DNA of 64,000 nt, from positions 1 through 64,000 of the forward strand of contig JAGAOT010000007.1 in assembly GCA_017623615.1 (NCBI GenBank), read 5' to 3'. The position numbers were made by a program, and so were the translations under genes. Source of the DNA: Clostridia bacterium. Its GTDB lineage: Bacteria; Bacillota; Clostridia; Oscillospirales; Acutalibacteraceae. Positions 31,777 through 41,836 of this stretch are shown here, piece by piece; position 1 is the stretch's first letter, and every line of letters starts with the position of its first letter. Under the pieces are notes generated by a model, which saw only the letters and a program-made list of their open reading frames with translations, was not told where the DNA came from and made no database searches.

Positions 31777-34527
31777 TTACTGCTTTCTTACGTCGCCGCA
31801 GCAATTTTTATACTTTTTGCCGCTTCCGCAGGGGCAGGGGTCATTGGGGCGCGCCTTTTCTTTCTTTCTGACGGGCTGTTTCTTGTCGCTGCCGTCTGTT
31901 GAGCCGCTTGTTGCGGTTATTTTAGCAGTCTGCTCGCGCTTTGTATCCTCCTGGCTCTTAATCATAACGGTCAAAATCTGTCTTGCGGTATCCTCACGGA
32001 TAGCCTCGTTCATGCCGTCAAACATATCGGAGCCGACATTTCTGTAAGCAACAACGGGGTCGGTCTGACCGTATGCGCGCAGTCCGATTCCGCGGCGAAG
32101 CTGGTCCATGGCATCGATATGGTCCATCCACTGTCTGTCAACATTGCGCAGAAGAATCATCTTTTCGAGGTCACGCATAACGGGAACGCCGCTTTCGTTA
32201 ACGCCGAAAAGCTCTTCGCGGGCTTCATAGCTCTTATGCGCTCTGTCAAGAAGCATTTCGCGGGCATCTTCCTTGTCGAAGCCGTCGGTGAAATCGTCCT
32301 CTTTTGTCAACCAGCCCTTGAACTTGTCGCGAAGTCCGTCAATATTCCAATCGCTCTTGGAAACGCTGTCGGAGCAGAAGAAATCAACCGCATCGTTGAT
32401 GCTGCCGTCAATCATTCTTGTGATAACGGGCTTAAGCTCCTCGCCGTCAAGCACCTGGTTGCGCTGCCTGTAGATAAGCTCTCTCTGGCGGTTCATAACG
32501 TCGTCATACTGAAGAACGCTCTTTCTTATGGCAAAGTTTCTGCCCTCAATCTTCTTTTGGGCGCTCTCGATTGTGTTGGTTATCATCTTTGCCTCAATGG
32601 GCATATCCTCGGGGGTTTTGAGGGTGTTCATGATGTTGGTGATTCTTTCACCGCCGAAAAGACGCATAAGGTCATCGTCCAGCGAAAGGAAGAAACGGCT
32701 TGCGCCGGGGTCGCCCTGACGGCCCGCACGTCCGCGGAGCTGGTTATCGATTCGTCTGGATTCATGGCGCTCCGTGCCGATTATGAACAGACCGCCCGCC
32801 GCGCGGACTCTCTCCGCCTCGGGTGCAATTTCATCGTCATATTTCTTTTCAAGGGCGGAATACTGCGCTCTGGCATTGAGAATTTCTTCGTTATCCGTTT
32901 CCGCAAAGCCCGTTGCCTCGGCAATAAGCTCCTCGGAATAGCCCATTCTGCGAAGCTCGGATTTTGCAAGGTATTCGGAGTTGCCGCCAAGCTTGATATC
33001 CGTGCCGCGGCCCGCCATATTGGTGGCGATGGTTACGGCATTTTCCTTGCCCGCCTGAGCAACAATCTCGGCTTCTTTTTCGTGATATTTTGCGTTGAGC
33101 ACCTCGTGCTTGATGCCTCTCTTTTTGAGAAGCATGCTCAAAAGCTCCGATTTTTCGATAGAAACAGTACCTACCAGCACGGGCTGACCCTTTGCATGGC
33201 ATTCCTCGATTGTCTGAATAACGGCAAGGTACTTTGCCTTTTCGGTTTTATAAACAACGTCGGGCAAATCGTTTCTTATCATGGGCTTGTTGGTGGGGAT
33301 TTCGATAACATCAAGGTTATAAATCTGGTTGAATTCGGTTTCCTCGGTCATCGCCGTACCCGTCATGCCCGAAAGCTTTTTGTAAAGACGGAAATAGTTC
33401 TGGAAGGTTATGGTTGCAAGAGTTTTGCTCTCATGCTCAACGTTAACGTTTTCCTTGGCTTCGATTGCCTGGTGCAAGCCCTCGTTATAACGCCTGCCCA
33501 TCATGATACGGCCCGTAAATTCGTCAACGATAAGCACCTGATTATCCTTAACAACATAGTCAACGTCGCGGCGCATAACGCCGATTGCCTTGATTGCCTG
33601 ATTGATATGGTGCTGAATGGTCATGTTTTCGGCATCCATGAGGTTTTCGAGGTTGAAGAAAGCCTCTGCCTTTGCAACGCCGCTCTTTGTGAGGGTTGCG
33701 GTTTTTGCCTTTTCGTCAACAACATAGTCGCAGGATTCGTCAACAAGGTCGTCAACCTCTTCCTTGGACTGCACTTCCTTTATCCTTGTGCATTTAAGCG
33801 AAAGGGCAAAGCGGTTTGCCATTTTATAAAGGTCGGTTGACTTTTCGCCTCTGCCCGAAATAATAAGGGGAGTTCTCGCCTCGTCGATAAGAATGGAGTC
33901 CACCTCATCCACGATTGCAAAGTTGTGACCCCTCTGCACCTTATGCTCCTTGTAAACCACCATGTTGTCACGCAGGTAGTCAAAGCCCATTTCATTGTTG
34001 GTGCCGTAGGTGATGTCCGCGGCATAGGCTTCTTTTCTTTCGGAATTTTCTTTTTCATGGATGATAAGACCCACGGTCAAGCCCATGAAGCGATAGACCT
34101 TGCCCATCCACTCGCTGTCGCGGCGGGCAAGATAGTCGTTGACCGTAACGATATGAACGCCTTCACCCGTGAGAGCATTAAGGTATGCGGGCAGGGTAGC
34201 AACAAGGGTTTTGCCCTCGCCCGTTCTCATTTCGGCAATTCTGCCCTGATGCAGAATAATGCCGCCGATAATCTGAACGGGGAAATGCTTCAGCCCGATA
34301 ACGCGCCACGAAGCCTCGCGGCAGGCGGCAAATGCCTCGGGAAGAATATCATCCAGCGTTTCGCCGTTTGCAAGACGCTGCTTAAATTCGGGAGTTTTTG
34401 CCTGAAGCTGCTCGTCGGTCAGCTTTGAAAACTCCTCGTCAAGGGCAAGCACCTTGTCGCAAAGCGGACGGATGCGCTTAACCTCTTTTTTAGAGTAGTC
34501 GCCGAAAATTTTTGTTAAAAGACCCAT
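31777..34527 (-). CDS. secA: Protein translocase ATPase SecA
   Basis: SecA drives export of signal-peptide proteins through SecYEG. The 916-residue protein has Walker A GEGKT at 103-107, the [15 protein letters not shown] motif near 208-222, NMAGRGTDI and the helicase motif [13 protein letters not shown]. The C-terminal zinc-binding tail [13 protein letters not shown], used for SecB or phospholipid contact, is preserved. Length fits the long Firmicutes SecA1. AGAGGTG precedes ATG 34527. It stands alone; many lipoproteins and membrane proteins of this window depend on it. Confidence 0.97.
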   Translation of the reverse strand: MGLLTKIFGDYSKKEVKRIRPLCDKVLALDEEFSKLTDEQLQAKTPEFKQRLANGETLDDILPEAFAACREASWRVIGLKHFPVQIIGGIILHQGRIAEMRTGEGKTLVATLPAYLNALTGEGVHIVTVNDYLARRDSEWMGKVYRFMGLTVGLIIHEKENSERKEAYAADITYGTNNEMGFDYLRDNMVVYKEHKVQRGHNFAIVDEVDSILIDEARTPLIISGRGEKSTDLYKMANRFALSLKCTRIKEVQSKEEVDDLVDESCDYVVDEKAKTATLTKSGVAKAEAFFNLENLMDAENMTIQHHINQAIKAIGVMRRDVDYVVKDNQVLIVDEFTGRIMMGRRYNEGLHQAIEAKENVNVEHESKTLATITFQNYFRLYKKLSGMTGTAMTEETEFNQIYNLDVIEIPTNKPMIRNDLPDVVYKTEKAKYLAVIQTIEECHAKGQPVLVGTVSIEKSELLSMLLKKRGIKHEVLNAKYHEKEAEIVAQAGKENAVTIATNMAGRGTDIKLGGNSEYLAKSELRRMGYSEELIAEATGFAETDNEEILNARAQYSALEKKYDDEIAPEAERVRAAGGLFIIGTERHESRRIDNQLRGRAGRQGDPGASRFFLSLDDDLMRLFGGERITNIMNTLKTPEDMPIEAKMITNTIESAQKKIEGRNFAIRKSVLQYDDVMNRQRELIYRQRNQVLDGEELKPVITRMIDGSINDAVDFFCSDSVSKSDWNIDGLRDKFKGWLTKEDDFTDGFDKEDAREMLLDRAHKSYEAREELFGVNESGVPVMRDLEKMILLRNVDRQWMDHIDAMDQLRRGIGLRAYGQTDPVVAYRNVGSDMFDGMNEAIREDTARQILTVMIKSQEDTKREQTAKITATSGSTDGSDKKQPVRKKEKARPNDPCPCGSGKKYKNCCGDVRKQ

Positions 34528-34595
34528 AATACACCTCTGTATGATTAATTCGTAATTATTTTTTTATAAACAAAATTGAAAAAATTTCAAAATTT

Positions 34596-34665
34596 GTAGG
34601 GGCGGATATTATCCGCCCGTTCGGGGAATCTGCTGTTTTTGCGGGCGGCTGATAGCCGCCCCTAC
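34596..34665. repeat. Two GTAGGG-type palindromes with different cores
   Basis: 34596-34620 is GTAGGGGCGGATATTATCCG type; 34641-34665 is GCGGGCGGCTGATAGCCGCCC followed by CTAC, in the opposite orientation. They lie in the divergent gap between secA and the deaminase gene. Confidence 0.75.
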
Positions 34666-34767
34666 CAGATATCGGGCTGTTTCAGAAGTTCAATTATAAA
34701 TCGCTATTGTAAAATTTATTTGTTTATGGTAATATTTCTACAGATTAAAAATAAGGAGCAGTTTGCC

Positions 34768-35265
34768 ATGCCGAAAAGAGAAGATTATATTTCCTGGGAC
34801 GAATATTTCATGGGTATTGCCATGCTTTCATCCTATCGCAGCAAGGACCCCAACACACAGGTCGGCGCCTGCATAGTCAACGACCGCAACAAGATAATGT
34901 CCGTCGGCTACAACGGGTTCCCTCTCGGCTGCAGCGACGATGAATTCCCCTGGGAAAGAACGGGCGAAATGTATGACACAAAATATCCCTATGTCTGCCA
35001 TGCTGAACTTAATGCAATTCTTAACAGCAGAGGCTCAAACCTCGAGGGCTGCAAAATTTATGTTGCTCTTTTCCCCTGCAACGAATGCGCAAAAGCCATC
35101 ATTCAATGCGGAATAAAAGAGGTTGTTTATATTTCCGATAAATATGCCGACACTCCCGGCACAAGAGCTTCAAAAAGAATGTTTGACGCCGCGGGGATAA
35201 AATATACCCAACTCAAGCCCAAAAGGCAGGAGCTGACGGTGGATTTCAGAGAGGAAAATATATAA
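34768..35265 (+). CDS. dCMP deaminase family protein (ComEB-like)
   Basis: The 165-residue zinc deaminase should convert dCMP to dUMP, feeding thymidylate synthesis. The zinc site is His78 in HAEL with catalytic Glu80, and PCNEC (Cys104, Cys107). The N-terminal SWDEYFMGIAMLSSYRSKDPNTQVGACIV is typical of the dCMP deaminase/ComEB family. ATAAGGAGCAG precedes ATG 34768; the reading frame extends to 34639 but that stretch is repeat-derived. It is monocistronic, followed directly by palindromes whose T-rich end may terminate transcription. Confidence 0.93.
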   Translation: MPKREDYISWDEYFMGIAMLSSYRSKDPNTQVGACIVNDRNKIMSVGYNGFPLGCSDDEFPWERTGEMYDTKYPYVCHAELNAILNSRGSNLEGCKIYVALFPCNECAKAIIQCGIKEVVYISDKYADTPGTRASKRMFDAAGIKYTQLKPKRQELTVDFREENI

Positions 35266-35270
35266 TAAGT

Positions 35271-35328
35271 GTAGGGCGGGGGCTTGCTCCCGCCGTTTTT
35301 TAGGGTCGATGTTGGCATCGACCCCTAC
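35271..35328. repeat. Two palindromes, one followed by a T-run
   Basis: 35271-35294 (GTAGGGCGGGGGCTTGCTCCCG type) is followed by six T and could act as the terminator of the deaminase gene; 35302-35328 has GGGTCGATG / CATCGACCCCTAC. Confidence 0.75.
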
Positions 35329-35336
35329 ATTACAGA

Positions 35337-36617
35337 TTAAAAAGTATATGCAACCGAGCCAACTTTCGCTCCGCTTGCATCAAGCGCTCTTACACTCATA
35401 ACGCTTGAATTATCAAGCCAAACGAAGTCCGCGCTTTCGGAATAGAGCATAGGCTCGTTATAGATAACGGGGTCTGCGGAGCCGTCAGCCGTGCAGTAAA
35501 TCAAGGTCTGAACCATTGCTCCGTTGCTGTTTGCCTTGCCGAGGGTTGCAAAAACAGCCTTTGAGCCGTCGGGGCTGATTGAGAAAACGTCGGCCAAAGT
35601 AATATCAATATCTTTAAGAGTCTTAACTGCGCCGGTCATAAGGTCGGTCAGCTCAAGGCTCTTTTTGTTTACCAGATAATTGCCGCATTGCATATATTGG
35701 GTGAAATAATCGCCCTCAAATTTGCCCGTCACCTGCTCGCCCGAGCCGTTGTTGACGATGCTGACAAAGCCGTTTTCGGCTTTTTTGAGATAGTGCATTC
35801 CGCTCTCGTCATTTACAAACCACAGACCGATGATATCCTTAACAACGATTTTCGGGCGGTATGCGTTTGAAAGCTCCATAACGTCGGCTCGTCTGCCCTT
35901 TTCGCTTTCGTTATAGTATCTTGAAGAAAGAAAATATTTCGCATTGCCGAGATTTGCAATGAAATCCTCGGTCAAAAGAGTCCAATCCTGCCTGAACGAG
36001 CCGTTTTTGTCGATAAGGCGGGTGTTGTTTGAAACATAGGTTGATGCCTTGCCGCTTGCAAGGTCAAAATTATAAATTTCGGAATAAAGCTTGTCTGCCT
36101 TATAGAAATTATCCTTGTCAAAATCCGCAAGAAGCAGATATCCGCCGCCGTAGCCTGCAGGCTTTGCGGTAAGCTTAACAAAAGCATAGGCATAAACATC
36201 AACATCCGCGCTCATGTCGGCGGTGAATACGCCGTAGCCGCATGCCTTGCCGTCTTTTTCAATATAATTTACCGTGACGGGGATTTTCTCGTATGTTGCG
36301 GCAAGGGTTGTTTTAATCTGCTTAACGGCAAGAGAGCTTGCATGCATCTGACCGCCCGCATATTCATAAAAATTAACCCTGCCGTCGAGAGAAGCGGTGA
36401 AATAAACGCCGTCAAAATCCGTGGGCAGATAGACCTCGCCGTTTGCGCCCTTAACGGAAAGAGCGGTGTTCAGAGTGTATTCGCTGTTTTCGTAGGAATA
36501 AGCAATCGGCATGTTGTTTTCAATTTTCGGGCTGTCGCCGCCGCGCGAAACAAAGAAAACAACGCCCGATATTACCATAACAACCGCAAGAATTATTGAA
36601 AGAATTTTTGTGTTCAT
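35337..36617 (-). CDS. Membrane-anchored extracytoplasmic protein of unknown function
   Basis: The 426-residue protein has an N-terminal anchor (residues 4-25, ILSIILAVVMVISGVVFFVS) without a lipobox, then a beta-rich ectodomain. Segments such as IGLWFVNDESGMHYLKK, DYFTQYMQCGNYLVNKKSLELTDL and VFSISPDGSKAVFATLG resemble WD/TolB-type strands, suggesting a propeller-like fold. ATG 36617 follows AAGGAGAAG; upstream codons to 36650 encode Lys/Arg-rich sequence over the intergenic region. It begins 10 bases after the exonuclease III gene and may be read through from it. Function is unknown. Confidence 0.82.
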   Translation of the reverse strand: MNTKILSIILAVVMVISGVVFFVSRGGDSPKIENNMPIAYSYENSEYTLNTALSVKGANGEVYLPTDFDGVYFTASLDGRVNFYEYAGGQMHASSLAVKQIKTTLAATYEKIPVTVNYIEKDGKACGYGVFTADMSADVDVYAYAFVKLTAKPAGYGGGYLLLADFDKDNFYKADKLYSEIYNFDLASGKASTYVSNNTRLIDKNGSFRQDWTLLTEDFIANLGNAKYFLSSRYYNESEKGRRADVMELSNAYRPKIVVKDIIGLWFVNDESGMHYLKKAENGFVSIVNNGSGEQVTGKFEGDYFTQYMQCGNYLVNKKSLELTDLMTGAVKTLKDIDITLADVFSISPDGSKAVFATLGKANSNGAMVQTLIYCTADGSADPVIYNEPMLYSESADFVWLDNSSVMSVRALDASGAKVGSVAYTF

Positions 36618-36627
36618 AAACTTCTCC

Positions 36628-37392
36628 TTAAATTTCAATCTCAACTTCAACCGGACAATGGTCGGAGCCGAAAATTTGGCTGTGAATTTTTGCGTCTTTT
36701 AAGCTTTCTTTTAATCTTTCGGAAACGATAAAATAATCGATTCTCCAACCCGCGTTCTTTGCCCTTGCCGAAAAACGGTAGGACCACCAGCTGTATGCGC
36801 CCTCAAGGTCGGGGTAAAAATGGCGGAAGGTGTCAACAAATCCGCTTTCGAGCATTTCGCAGAATTTGCCGCGCTCCTCATCGGTAAAGCCGGGGTTTTT
36901 GCGGTTGGATTTCGGGTTTTTAAGGTCAATTTCTTTATGCGCAACATTCAAATCGCCGCAGAAAATAACGGGCTTTTTTTTATCAAGCTCGCTGATATAG
37001 GCTCTGAACGCATCCTCCCACTCCATGCGGTAGTCAAGGCGCACAAGCCCGTCGCGCGAGTTGGGAACATAAACCGTTATGAAATAATAATTTTCAAATT
37101 CAAGGGTGATTACTCTTCCCTCTGTGTCATGCTCGGGGATTCCGAGACCGTAGGTGACGGAAATCGGCTCCTCGCGGGTAAAAACCGCCGTGCCCGAATA
37201 TCCCTTTTTCTCGGCATAGTTCCAATATTGGTGATAGCCGTCAAGAGCAAGCTCCGCCTGACCCGCCTGCACCTTAGTTTCCTGCAAACAGAGGATATCT
37301 GCATCAAGCGCATTAAAGCTTTCATAAAAATCCTTGTTAAGGCACGCTCTTATTCCGTTGACATTCCATGAAACAAATCTTTTAACCGCCAT
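36628..37392 (-). CDS. xth: Exodeoxyribonuclease III
   Basis: The 254-residue enzyme acts as 3'-5' exonuclease and AP endonuclease in base excision repair. Motifs are WNVNGIRA (9-16), LQETK with the metal-binding glutamate near 36, GDLNVAH near 147, and the C-terminal GSDHCPVEV with the catalytic Asp-His pair. ATG 37392 follows GGAGGATTATG; the longer frame to 37533 covers an AT-rich leader and is rejected. Works with the nth and Ogg-type glycosylases of this window. Confidence 0.96.
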   Translation of the reverse strand: MAVKRFVSWNVNGIRACLNKDFYESFNALDADILCLQETKVQAGQAELALDGYHQYWNYAEKKGYSGTAVFTREEPISVTYGLGIPEHDTEGRVITLEFENYYFITVYVPNSRDGLVRLDYRMEWEDAFRAYISELDKKKPVIFCGDLNVAHKEIDLKNPKSNRKNPGFTDEERGKFCEMLESGFVDTFRHFYPDLEGAYSWWSYRFSARAKNAGWRIDYFIVSERLKESLKDAKIHSQIFGSDHCPVEVEIEI

Positions 37393-37526
37393 GTCGCATA
37401 ATCCTCCATTATAGATTTTAATATTATAGCATAATTTTTTAATTATGTCACTAATAAATATTAATATTGTGTAAACATTCATAAATTTTTGCCTGTATTT
37501 TTGGAAGCCCGTTTTTGCTTTTTTAC

Positions 37527-37555
37527 TTGACAAAAATTCGAATATGGGTTATTTT
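37527..37555 (+). promoter_or_regulatory. Promoter of lipoprotein gene 3
   Basis: TTGACA (37527-37532), 17-bp spacer, TATTTT (37550-37555); an overlapping TTATAAT a few bases further has longer spacing. The leader is about 60 nt. Confidence 0.65.
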
Positions 37556-37624
37556 TATAATTGATAAAGCGCGGTTTGGTGAGCAAGCCGCAAAACAAAA
37601 CTTTATTTTTCAGGAGGAAAAACC

Positions 37625-38500
37625 ATGAAAAAGCTTCTCGCACTTCTCCTCGCATTTGCAATGTGCTTTGCACTTGTTGCTTGCGGCGGAAACACCGAAG
37701 ACGAAACAACAACCACAACAGCAGCAGTTGAAGACACAACAGAGGCTCCCGTTGCTGACGACACAACAGCAGCAGTAGTTGATGACACAACAGCAGCAGT
37801 TGTTGACGACACAACAGCGGCATCAGTTGAAGACACAACCCTCGCTGAAGGCGAAACAGCAGCTCCCGCAGCCGACATGACAAAGGCTGAATTCGTTGCA
37901 TTCCTTAACGCTGAAACAGCTAAGGCTGCAAAGGGCACATACAACTACAACAGAAACTGCTCATACACAAGCCCCATCGACGTTGGCGGCGCAACAGATA
38001 TCCTTAACGGCATCATCAGCGCAATCGACGAAAACTCCAACCTTGACACAGTTGTCGGCGATTTCCTCGGCATCGGCGTTAAGAAGGGCACAATGCCCAA
38101 GGACGGCCTTAAGGAAGACTATCAGATTAAGGCTACAAAGCTTGCAGAAGCTGACCTCGGCAACTTCGCAGTAAACAACGGCGTTTACACCTTCACTCTT
38201 GCAAACGCTACCAACCCCAAGAAGACAAACGCTACTCCTCTTTCAAAGTTCACAAACGACTTCATCACACACGAAGAAGTTGTTGACGGTATCGCAGGCT
38301 TCACATCAGCTATCACCGTTAAGGACACAACCGTTAACTACAAGAACATCAAGGTTTCGGTAACAGTTGCTGACGGCAAGATTACAAACATCAAGTATTC
38401 ATATGCTTTCGATGCTCTCCTTTCACTCAAGGCAGTTGTTACAATCAACGGTAACGGCGCAGCAGTTACAAAGGCTGAGTTCTCAAACATCAAATATTAA
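37625..38500 (+). CDS. Thr-rich lipoprotein, family member 3
   Basis: The 291-residue lipoprotein has lipobox LVAC (Cys20), a low-complexity linker (residues 26-80) of repeated ADDTTAAVV/DDTTAAS units, and a C-terminal domain of helices and strands (ILNGIISAIDENSN; INIKYSYAF-like end). Organisation parallels the proteins at 8359 and 10162. The DNA of the linker contains about three tandem copies of a 24-bp unit (around 37757-37830). CAGGAGGAAAAACC precedes ATG 37625. Extracellular, tethered, function unknown; codon use is strongly biased to C-ending codons, which suggests high expression. Confidence 0.86.
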   Translation: MKKLLALLLAFAMCFALVACGGNTEDETTTTTAAVEDTTEAPVADDTTAAVVDDTTAAVVDDTTAASVEDTTLAEGETAAPAADMTKAEFVAFLNAETAKAAKGTYNYNRNCSYTSPIDVGGATDILNGIISAIDENSNLDTVVGDFLGIGVKKGTMPKDGLKEDYQIKATKLAEADLGNFAVNNGVYTFTLANATNPKKTNATPLSKFTNDFITHEEVVDGIAGFTSAITVKDTTVNYKNIKVSVTVADGKITNIKYSYAFDALLSLKAVVTINGNGAAVTKAEFSNIKY

Positions 38501-38516
38501 TTTGATATAAAATTAA

Positions 38517-38546
38517 GCGCTCTGCTTCGGCAGGGCGCTTTTTGTT
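38517..38546 (+). terminator. Terminator of lipoprotein gene 3
   Basis: GCGCTCTGC TTCG GCAGGGCGC hairpin with TTCG tetraloop, followed by TTTTTGTTTT. Confidence 0.9.
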
Positions 38547-38704
38547 TTCAGAATACGGACGATATCAAACCGCTAAGTCTGAACAATTTATCTGCGGCAC
38601 AAAAATGAAATCATACGGCAGGAGCAAGCCTCCCTGCACGGTATTCTCCCTTTCGCAAAACCCTGCTAAAAAACAAACGGGCAGAGAATTTCTGCCCGCA
38701 TAAA

Positions 38705-39346
38705 TCAAATATCAAATTGTTTCCACGGCTCTGTGTTCATATCCGGCTTTGCCGAAAAAGAGAGCCTTTCGCCGCTTATCGGGTGGATAAATTCAAGAGT
38801 ATGTGCAAAAAGAGCAAGGCTTCCGCCGCCTCCGCCGTATCTTCCGTCGCCGTAAAGCGGCATTTTTCTGCTTGCAAACTGCACCCTTATCTGGTGAGTT
38901 CTGCCCGTGTGGAGCAGAATATCAACCAGCGACAGACCGCCGTTTTCGCTCATAACTTCATATTCAAGCGATGCCTCGCGCACGCCCTTACGCATACGGT
39001 TAACAACGTATGTTTTATTTTTTTGCTTATCTCTGAAAAGCAAATCCTTTAAAACCGCGCTTTTTTCGGCGGGAGAGCCCTTAATAACGGCATAATAGCG
39101 TTTTTTAATTTGGTTTTGCTCCGCCTGCTTTGAAAGAGCCGCCGCAGATTTTGAATTTTTGGCATATACCATAAGCCCCGCGGTTTCTCTGTCCAGCCTG
39201 TGAACGGGAAAAGCCTCGGCATTTTCGCCGTTTTCGGCAAAATGCGCATTGAGGAGCGAAATCATGTCGTTGCCGCCGCTCTGGCTCAAAACTCCTGCCG
39301 GCTTTAAGCACACCGCCAAAAATTTATCCTCAAACAATATCGTCAT
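38705..39346 (-). CDS. RluA-family pseudouridine synthase
   Basis: The 213-residue enzyme converts a specific uridine of rRNA or tRNA to pseudouridine. It carries the catalytic HRLDRETAG motif (Asp near 54), the KRYYAVIKG strand, and LLHTGRTHQIRVQFA. It lacks the N-terminal S4 domain found in RluC/RluD, so it is the short RluA-type. ATG 39346 follows AAGGATTGAA. Its start lies inside the 3' end of the TetR gene (17-bp overlap), indicating co-transcription. Target nucleotide is unknown. Confidence 0.9.
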   Translation of the reverse strand: MTILFEDKFLAVCLKPAGVLSQSGGNDMISLLNAHFAENGENAEAFPVHRLDRETAGLMVYAKNSKSAAALSKQAEQNQIKKRYYAVIKGSPAEKSAVLKDLLFRDKQKNKTYVVNRMRKGVREASLEYEVMSENGGLSLVDILLHTGRTHQIRVQFASRKMPLYGDGRYGGGGGSLALFAHTLEFIHPISGERLSFSAKPDMNTEPWKQFDI

Positions 39347-39917
39347 TTTCAATCCTTAACTTCATTCTTTTTTCGCTGCGGCGAAGCGCAAATCTTATGT
39401 TATCAACAGTCAGCCAAAGCTGGTTTGCAAACTGAAGAGGGTCTTCGCGCATACCCGTTCTGAACCACTCCGAAATAACGCCTACAAACGCATATTCAAA
39501 GAAGGAAGCAATGAATTCAACGTCCTCATCAGGCACGTTCATTCCCTCTGCCTGATGCCTTACAACATCAATCATGATGCTCTGCAAGGCTTTGTACATA
39601 TAATTCTCAAGGTAATCGTAGCTTCGCGAGGAGCAAATGTTGTTAATCTGTTTTTTGTGGCTGTATGCGGTATTGGCAATTTTGATAAACGCCGTAACCC
39701 ATGATGAGCCGTTTTTCTGGGCTTCAACAAGCTCGTTGAGCTCCTTTGTAAAAATTTCTTCAAGCAGCTCATAGATATCGCTGTAATAATAATAGAATGT
39801 GTTGCGATTGATTTCGCATGCTTCGACGATATCTCTGACCGTAATCCTGTCAAACGGTTTGGTGCCAAGCAAATCAATGAATGTTTCGTAGATAAGTCTT
39901 TTTGTGTCTTTGCCCAT
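39330..39917 (-). CDS. TetR-family transcriptional regulator
   Basis: The 195-residue protein has an N-terminal helix-turn-helix (about 8-52) with FDRITVRDIVEACEINRNTFYYYYSDIYELL, of the DhaS/AcrR-like TetR type, and a helical ligand-binding C-terminal domain. AACGGAGGGAAAAA precedes ATG 39917. It is divergent from the adenylation/condensation/carrier operon, so it is the best candidate for its regulator. It overlaps the pseudouridine synthase gene at its 3' end. Confidence 0.9.
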   Translation of the reverse strand: MGKDTKRLIYETFIDLLGTKPFDRITVRDIVEACEINRNTFYYYYSDIYELLEEIFTKELNELVEAQKNGSSWVTAFIKIANTAYSHKKQINNICSSRSYDYLENYMYKALQSIMIDVVRHQAEGMNVPDEDVEFIASFFEYAFVGVISEWFRTGMREDPLQFANQLWLTVDNIRFALRRSEKRMKLRIENDDIV

Positions 39918-40250
39918 TTTTTCCCTCCGTTTTTTCAAAATCTTTTGTCCCTAAATCCTGCACAGCTTTGCAGAATATTGTTATTATAACATTATTTTTA
40001 ATTTTTCGCAAGTGTGCAAATCTTTGCCATTGTCGGACAGCATTTAACAAAATTCTAACACTTTTCTGTCTTTCAGTTAACAATTTTATTATAGAATTAT
40101 CTTGTTTTCGCCCGCAAAAATAAACATAGTTTCACGCAAATGTCTGTTTTTTCGAGAAAATTCAGTCTTTTTGCTGTTTTTGACTATTTACTTTATTATT
40201 AAAAACAAATATAATTCGGCAGTAATATTTTTTTAGAAAGCGAGGCAATC
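39918..40250. promoter_or_regulatory. Divergent promoter region with a possible TetR operator
   Basis: TetR-gene promoter on the minus strand: TTGCGA, 17-bp spacer, TATAAT (-10 at 39983-39988). Operon promoter on the plus strand: TTTACT (40187-40192), 17-bp spacer, TATAAT (40210-40215). CTGCACAGCTTTGCAG at 39958-39973 is an imperfect palindrome lying just downstream of the predicted TetR-gene start, suited to autorepression. The middle is AT-rich and holds no gene. Confidence 0.6.
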
Positions 40251-41822
40251 ATGAGCAATACAAGCATCAACAGAGATTTTTATTCAAAGATTCATACCGT
40301 CAGGGATTTAATAGACAACAGCGCCGCGCTTTACGGCGAAAAGCCTTTTATAAAGTATCTTATCGGCGACGAAATAATTGAAAAAAGCTTTATCGACCTT
40401 CGCGAAAACAGCCTTGCAATTTGCAGATATATCCGCTCCGTCTGCCCGGAAAAAATGCATATTGCAATTATCGGAAAAACAACCTATGAATATATAACCG
40501 CTCTCACGGGCATCCTTGCCAGCGGCAACGTGTTTGTGCCGTTTGCGCCCAATACCTCGGTTGAAGAAGCGGTTGAGCTTTTCAAGGACGGCGACATTGA
40601 CGCCATTTTCTATGAAAACGATTATGAAAACAGCGCAAAGGAAATTGCGGAAAAATATTCGGGTCTCAAAACAGTTGTCAACATGGGCAGCGCAGATTGG
40701 TTTGCGGATATTTATGAAAAATACGGCTCGGACTCCGAATATGCATCACTTTCCGAAATCGAGCTTAATCCCGAGGAATGCGCCGCGATTATTTACACAT
40801 CGGGCACAACGGGCGTAAGAAAGGGAGTTATGCTTTCATCGGCAAATCTTATTGCCAACATAACCTACCCCGAGCTTGAGCTTGCGGAGGATGACGTTTA
40901 TCTTTCGGTTTTGCCGATGCACCACATTTTCTGCTTCTCCTGCGACTATTTCAAGCCGCTTCTTGACGGTCTTACCGTCTGCCTTAACGGCGAATTAAGC
41001 AACATCGGCAGAAATCTTGCGGTTTTTCAGCCCTCAACCATGAGGCTTGTTCCGATGATTTGCGAAACGCTTATTCGAAAAGTCGGCATTCTTCATAAAA
41101 GATTTCCCGACCTTGCCCCCCGCGAGGCTGCCGAAAAGGTATTCGGCAAAAACATCCGTTGGATTGCCGTGGGCGGCGCGTATCTTGCCCCCGCGCTTGT
41201 TGATGAATATGAAAAATACGGAATTATGCTTCGCCAGGGCTACGGCATGAGCGAAACAAGCCCCAAAATAACAACCGCAGACTACAGTCAGAAAAACAAA
41301 TATTCCTCCGGCAAAATTATGAAAAGCATCTGCGATGTCAGAATTGTTGACGGCGAAATTCAGGTTAAGGGCAAGTCCGTTATGATGGGCTATTATAAAA
41401 AGCCCGAAGAAACCGCCGCTGTTTTCACTCATGACGGATATCTTAAAACGGGCGACCTCGGCAGATTCAGCGAGGAAGGCACTCACCTTTATGTTACCGG
41501 CAGAATAAAGAATCTTATCATCCTTTCAAACGGCGAAAATGTTTCACCCGAAGAGATTGAAAAGAAATTTGCCGACGAAAAGGTTGTTAAAGAAATCGTT
41601 GTCAGCGCGGAAAATGACAGAATTGTTGCCGAAATTTATCCCGACAGCGACTTTGCCGCCGCAATGGGAATTGAAAACATCGAAGAATATCTCAAACAAA
41701 AAGTTGAGGAAGCAAACAGGGGCGAAAAACCCGAAAGAGAGATTGCAAAGCTTCGTTTAAGAGAAACCCCGTTCCCGAAAACAACAACAAACAAGATAAA
41801 GAGAAACTATGTTAAATATTAA
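40251..41822 (+). CDS. AMP-dependent acyl/amino acid-activating ligase
   Basis: The 523-residue enzyme belongs to the ANL superfamily (acyl-CoA synthetases and NRPS adenylation domains). It has the P-loop-like core YTSGTTGVRKGVM (183-195), GYGMSET near 330, TGDLGRF near 405 with GRIKNLI, and the C-terminal lysine motif TTTNKIKR. It should activate a carboxylic acid as AMP ester and load it on CoA or the carrier protein encoded two genes downstream. Substrate specificity is not readable by eye. ATG 40251 follows AAGCGAGGC. First gene of a three-gene operon. Confidence 0.9.
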   Translation: MSNTSINRDFYSKIHTVRDLIDNSAALYGEKPFIKYLIGDEIIEKSFIDLRENSLAICRYIRSVCPEKMHIAIIGKTTYEYITALTGILASGNVFVPFAPNTSVEEAVELFKDGDIDAIFYENDYENSAKEIAEKYSGLKTVVNMGSADWFADIYEKYGSDSEYASLSEIELNPEECAAIIYTSGTTGVRKGVMLSSANLIANITYPELELAEDDVYLSVLPMHHIFCFSCDYFKPLLDGLTVCLNGELSNIGRNLAVFQPSTMRLVPMICETLIRKVGILHKRFPDLAPREAAEKVFGKNIRWIAVGGAYLAPALVDEYEKYGIMLRQGYGMSETSPKITTADYSQKNKYSSGKIMKSICDVRIVDGEIQVKGKSVMMGYYKKPEETAAVFTHDGYLKTGDLGRFSEEGTHLYVTGRIKNLIILSNGENVSPEEIEKKFADEKVVKEIVVSAENDRIVAEIYPDSDFAAAMGIENIEEYLKQKVEEANRGEKPEREIAKLRLRETPFPKTTTNKIKRNYVKY

Positions 41823-41836
41823 AACGGAGGGAAGAA

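Noticed and set aside
32119..33840. A 573-codon open frame on the plus strand
   Set aside because: It is entirely antisense to secA, has no ribosome site or domain signal, and arises from the GC-rich third positions of secA.
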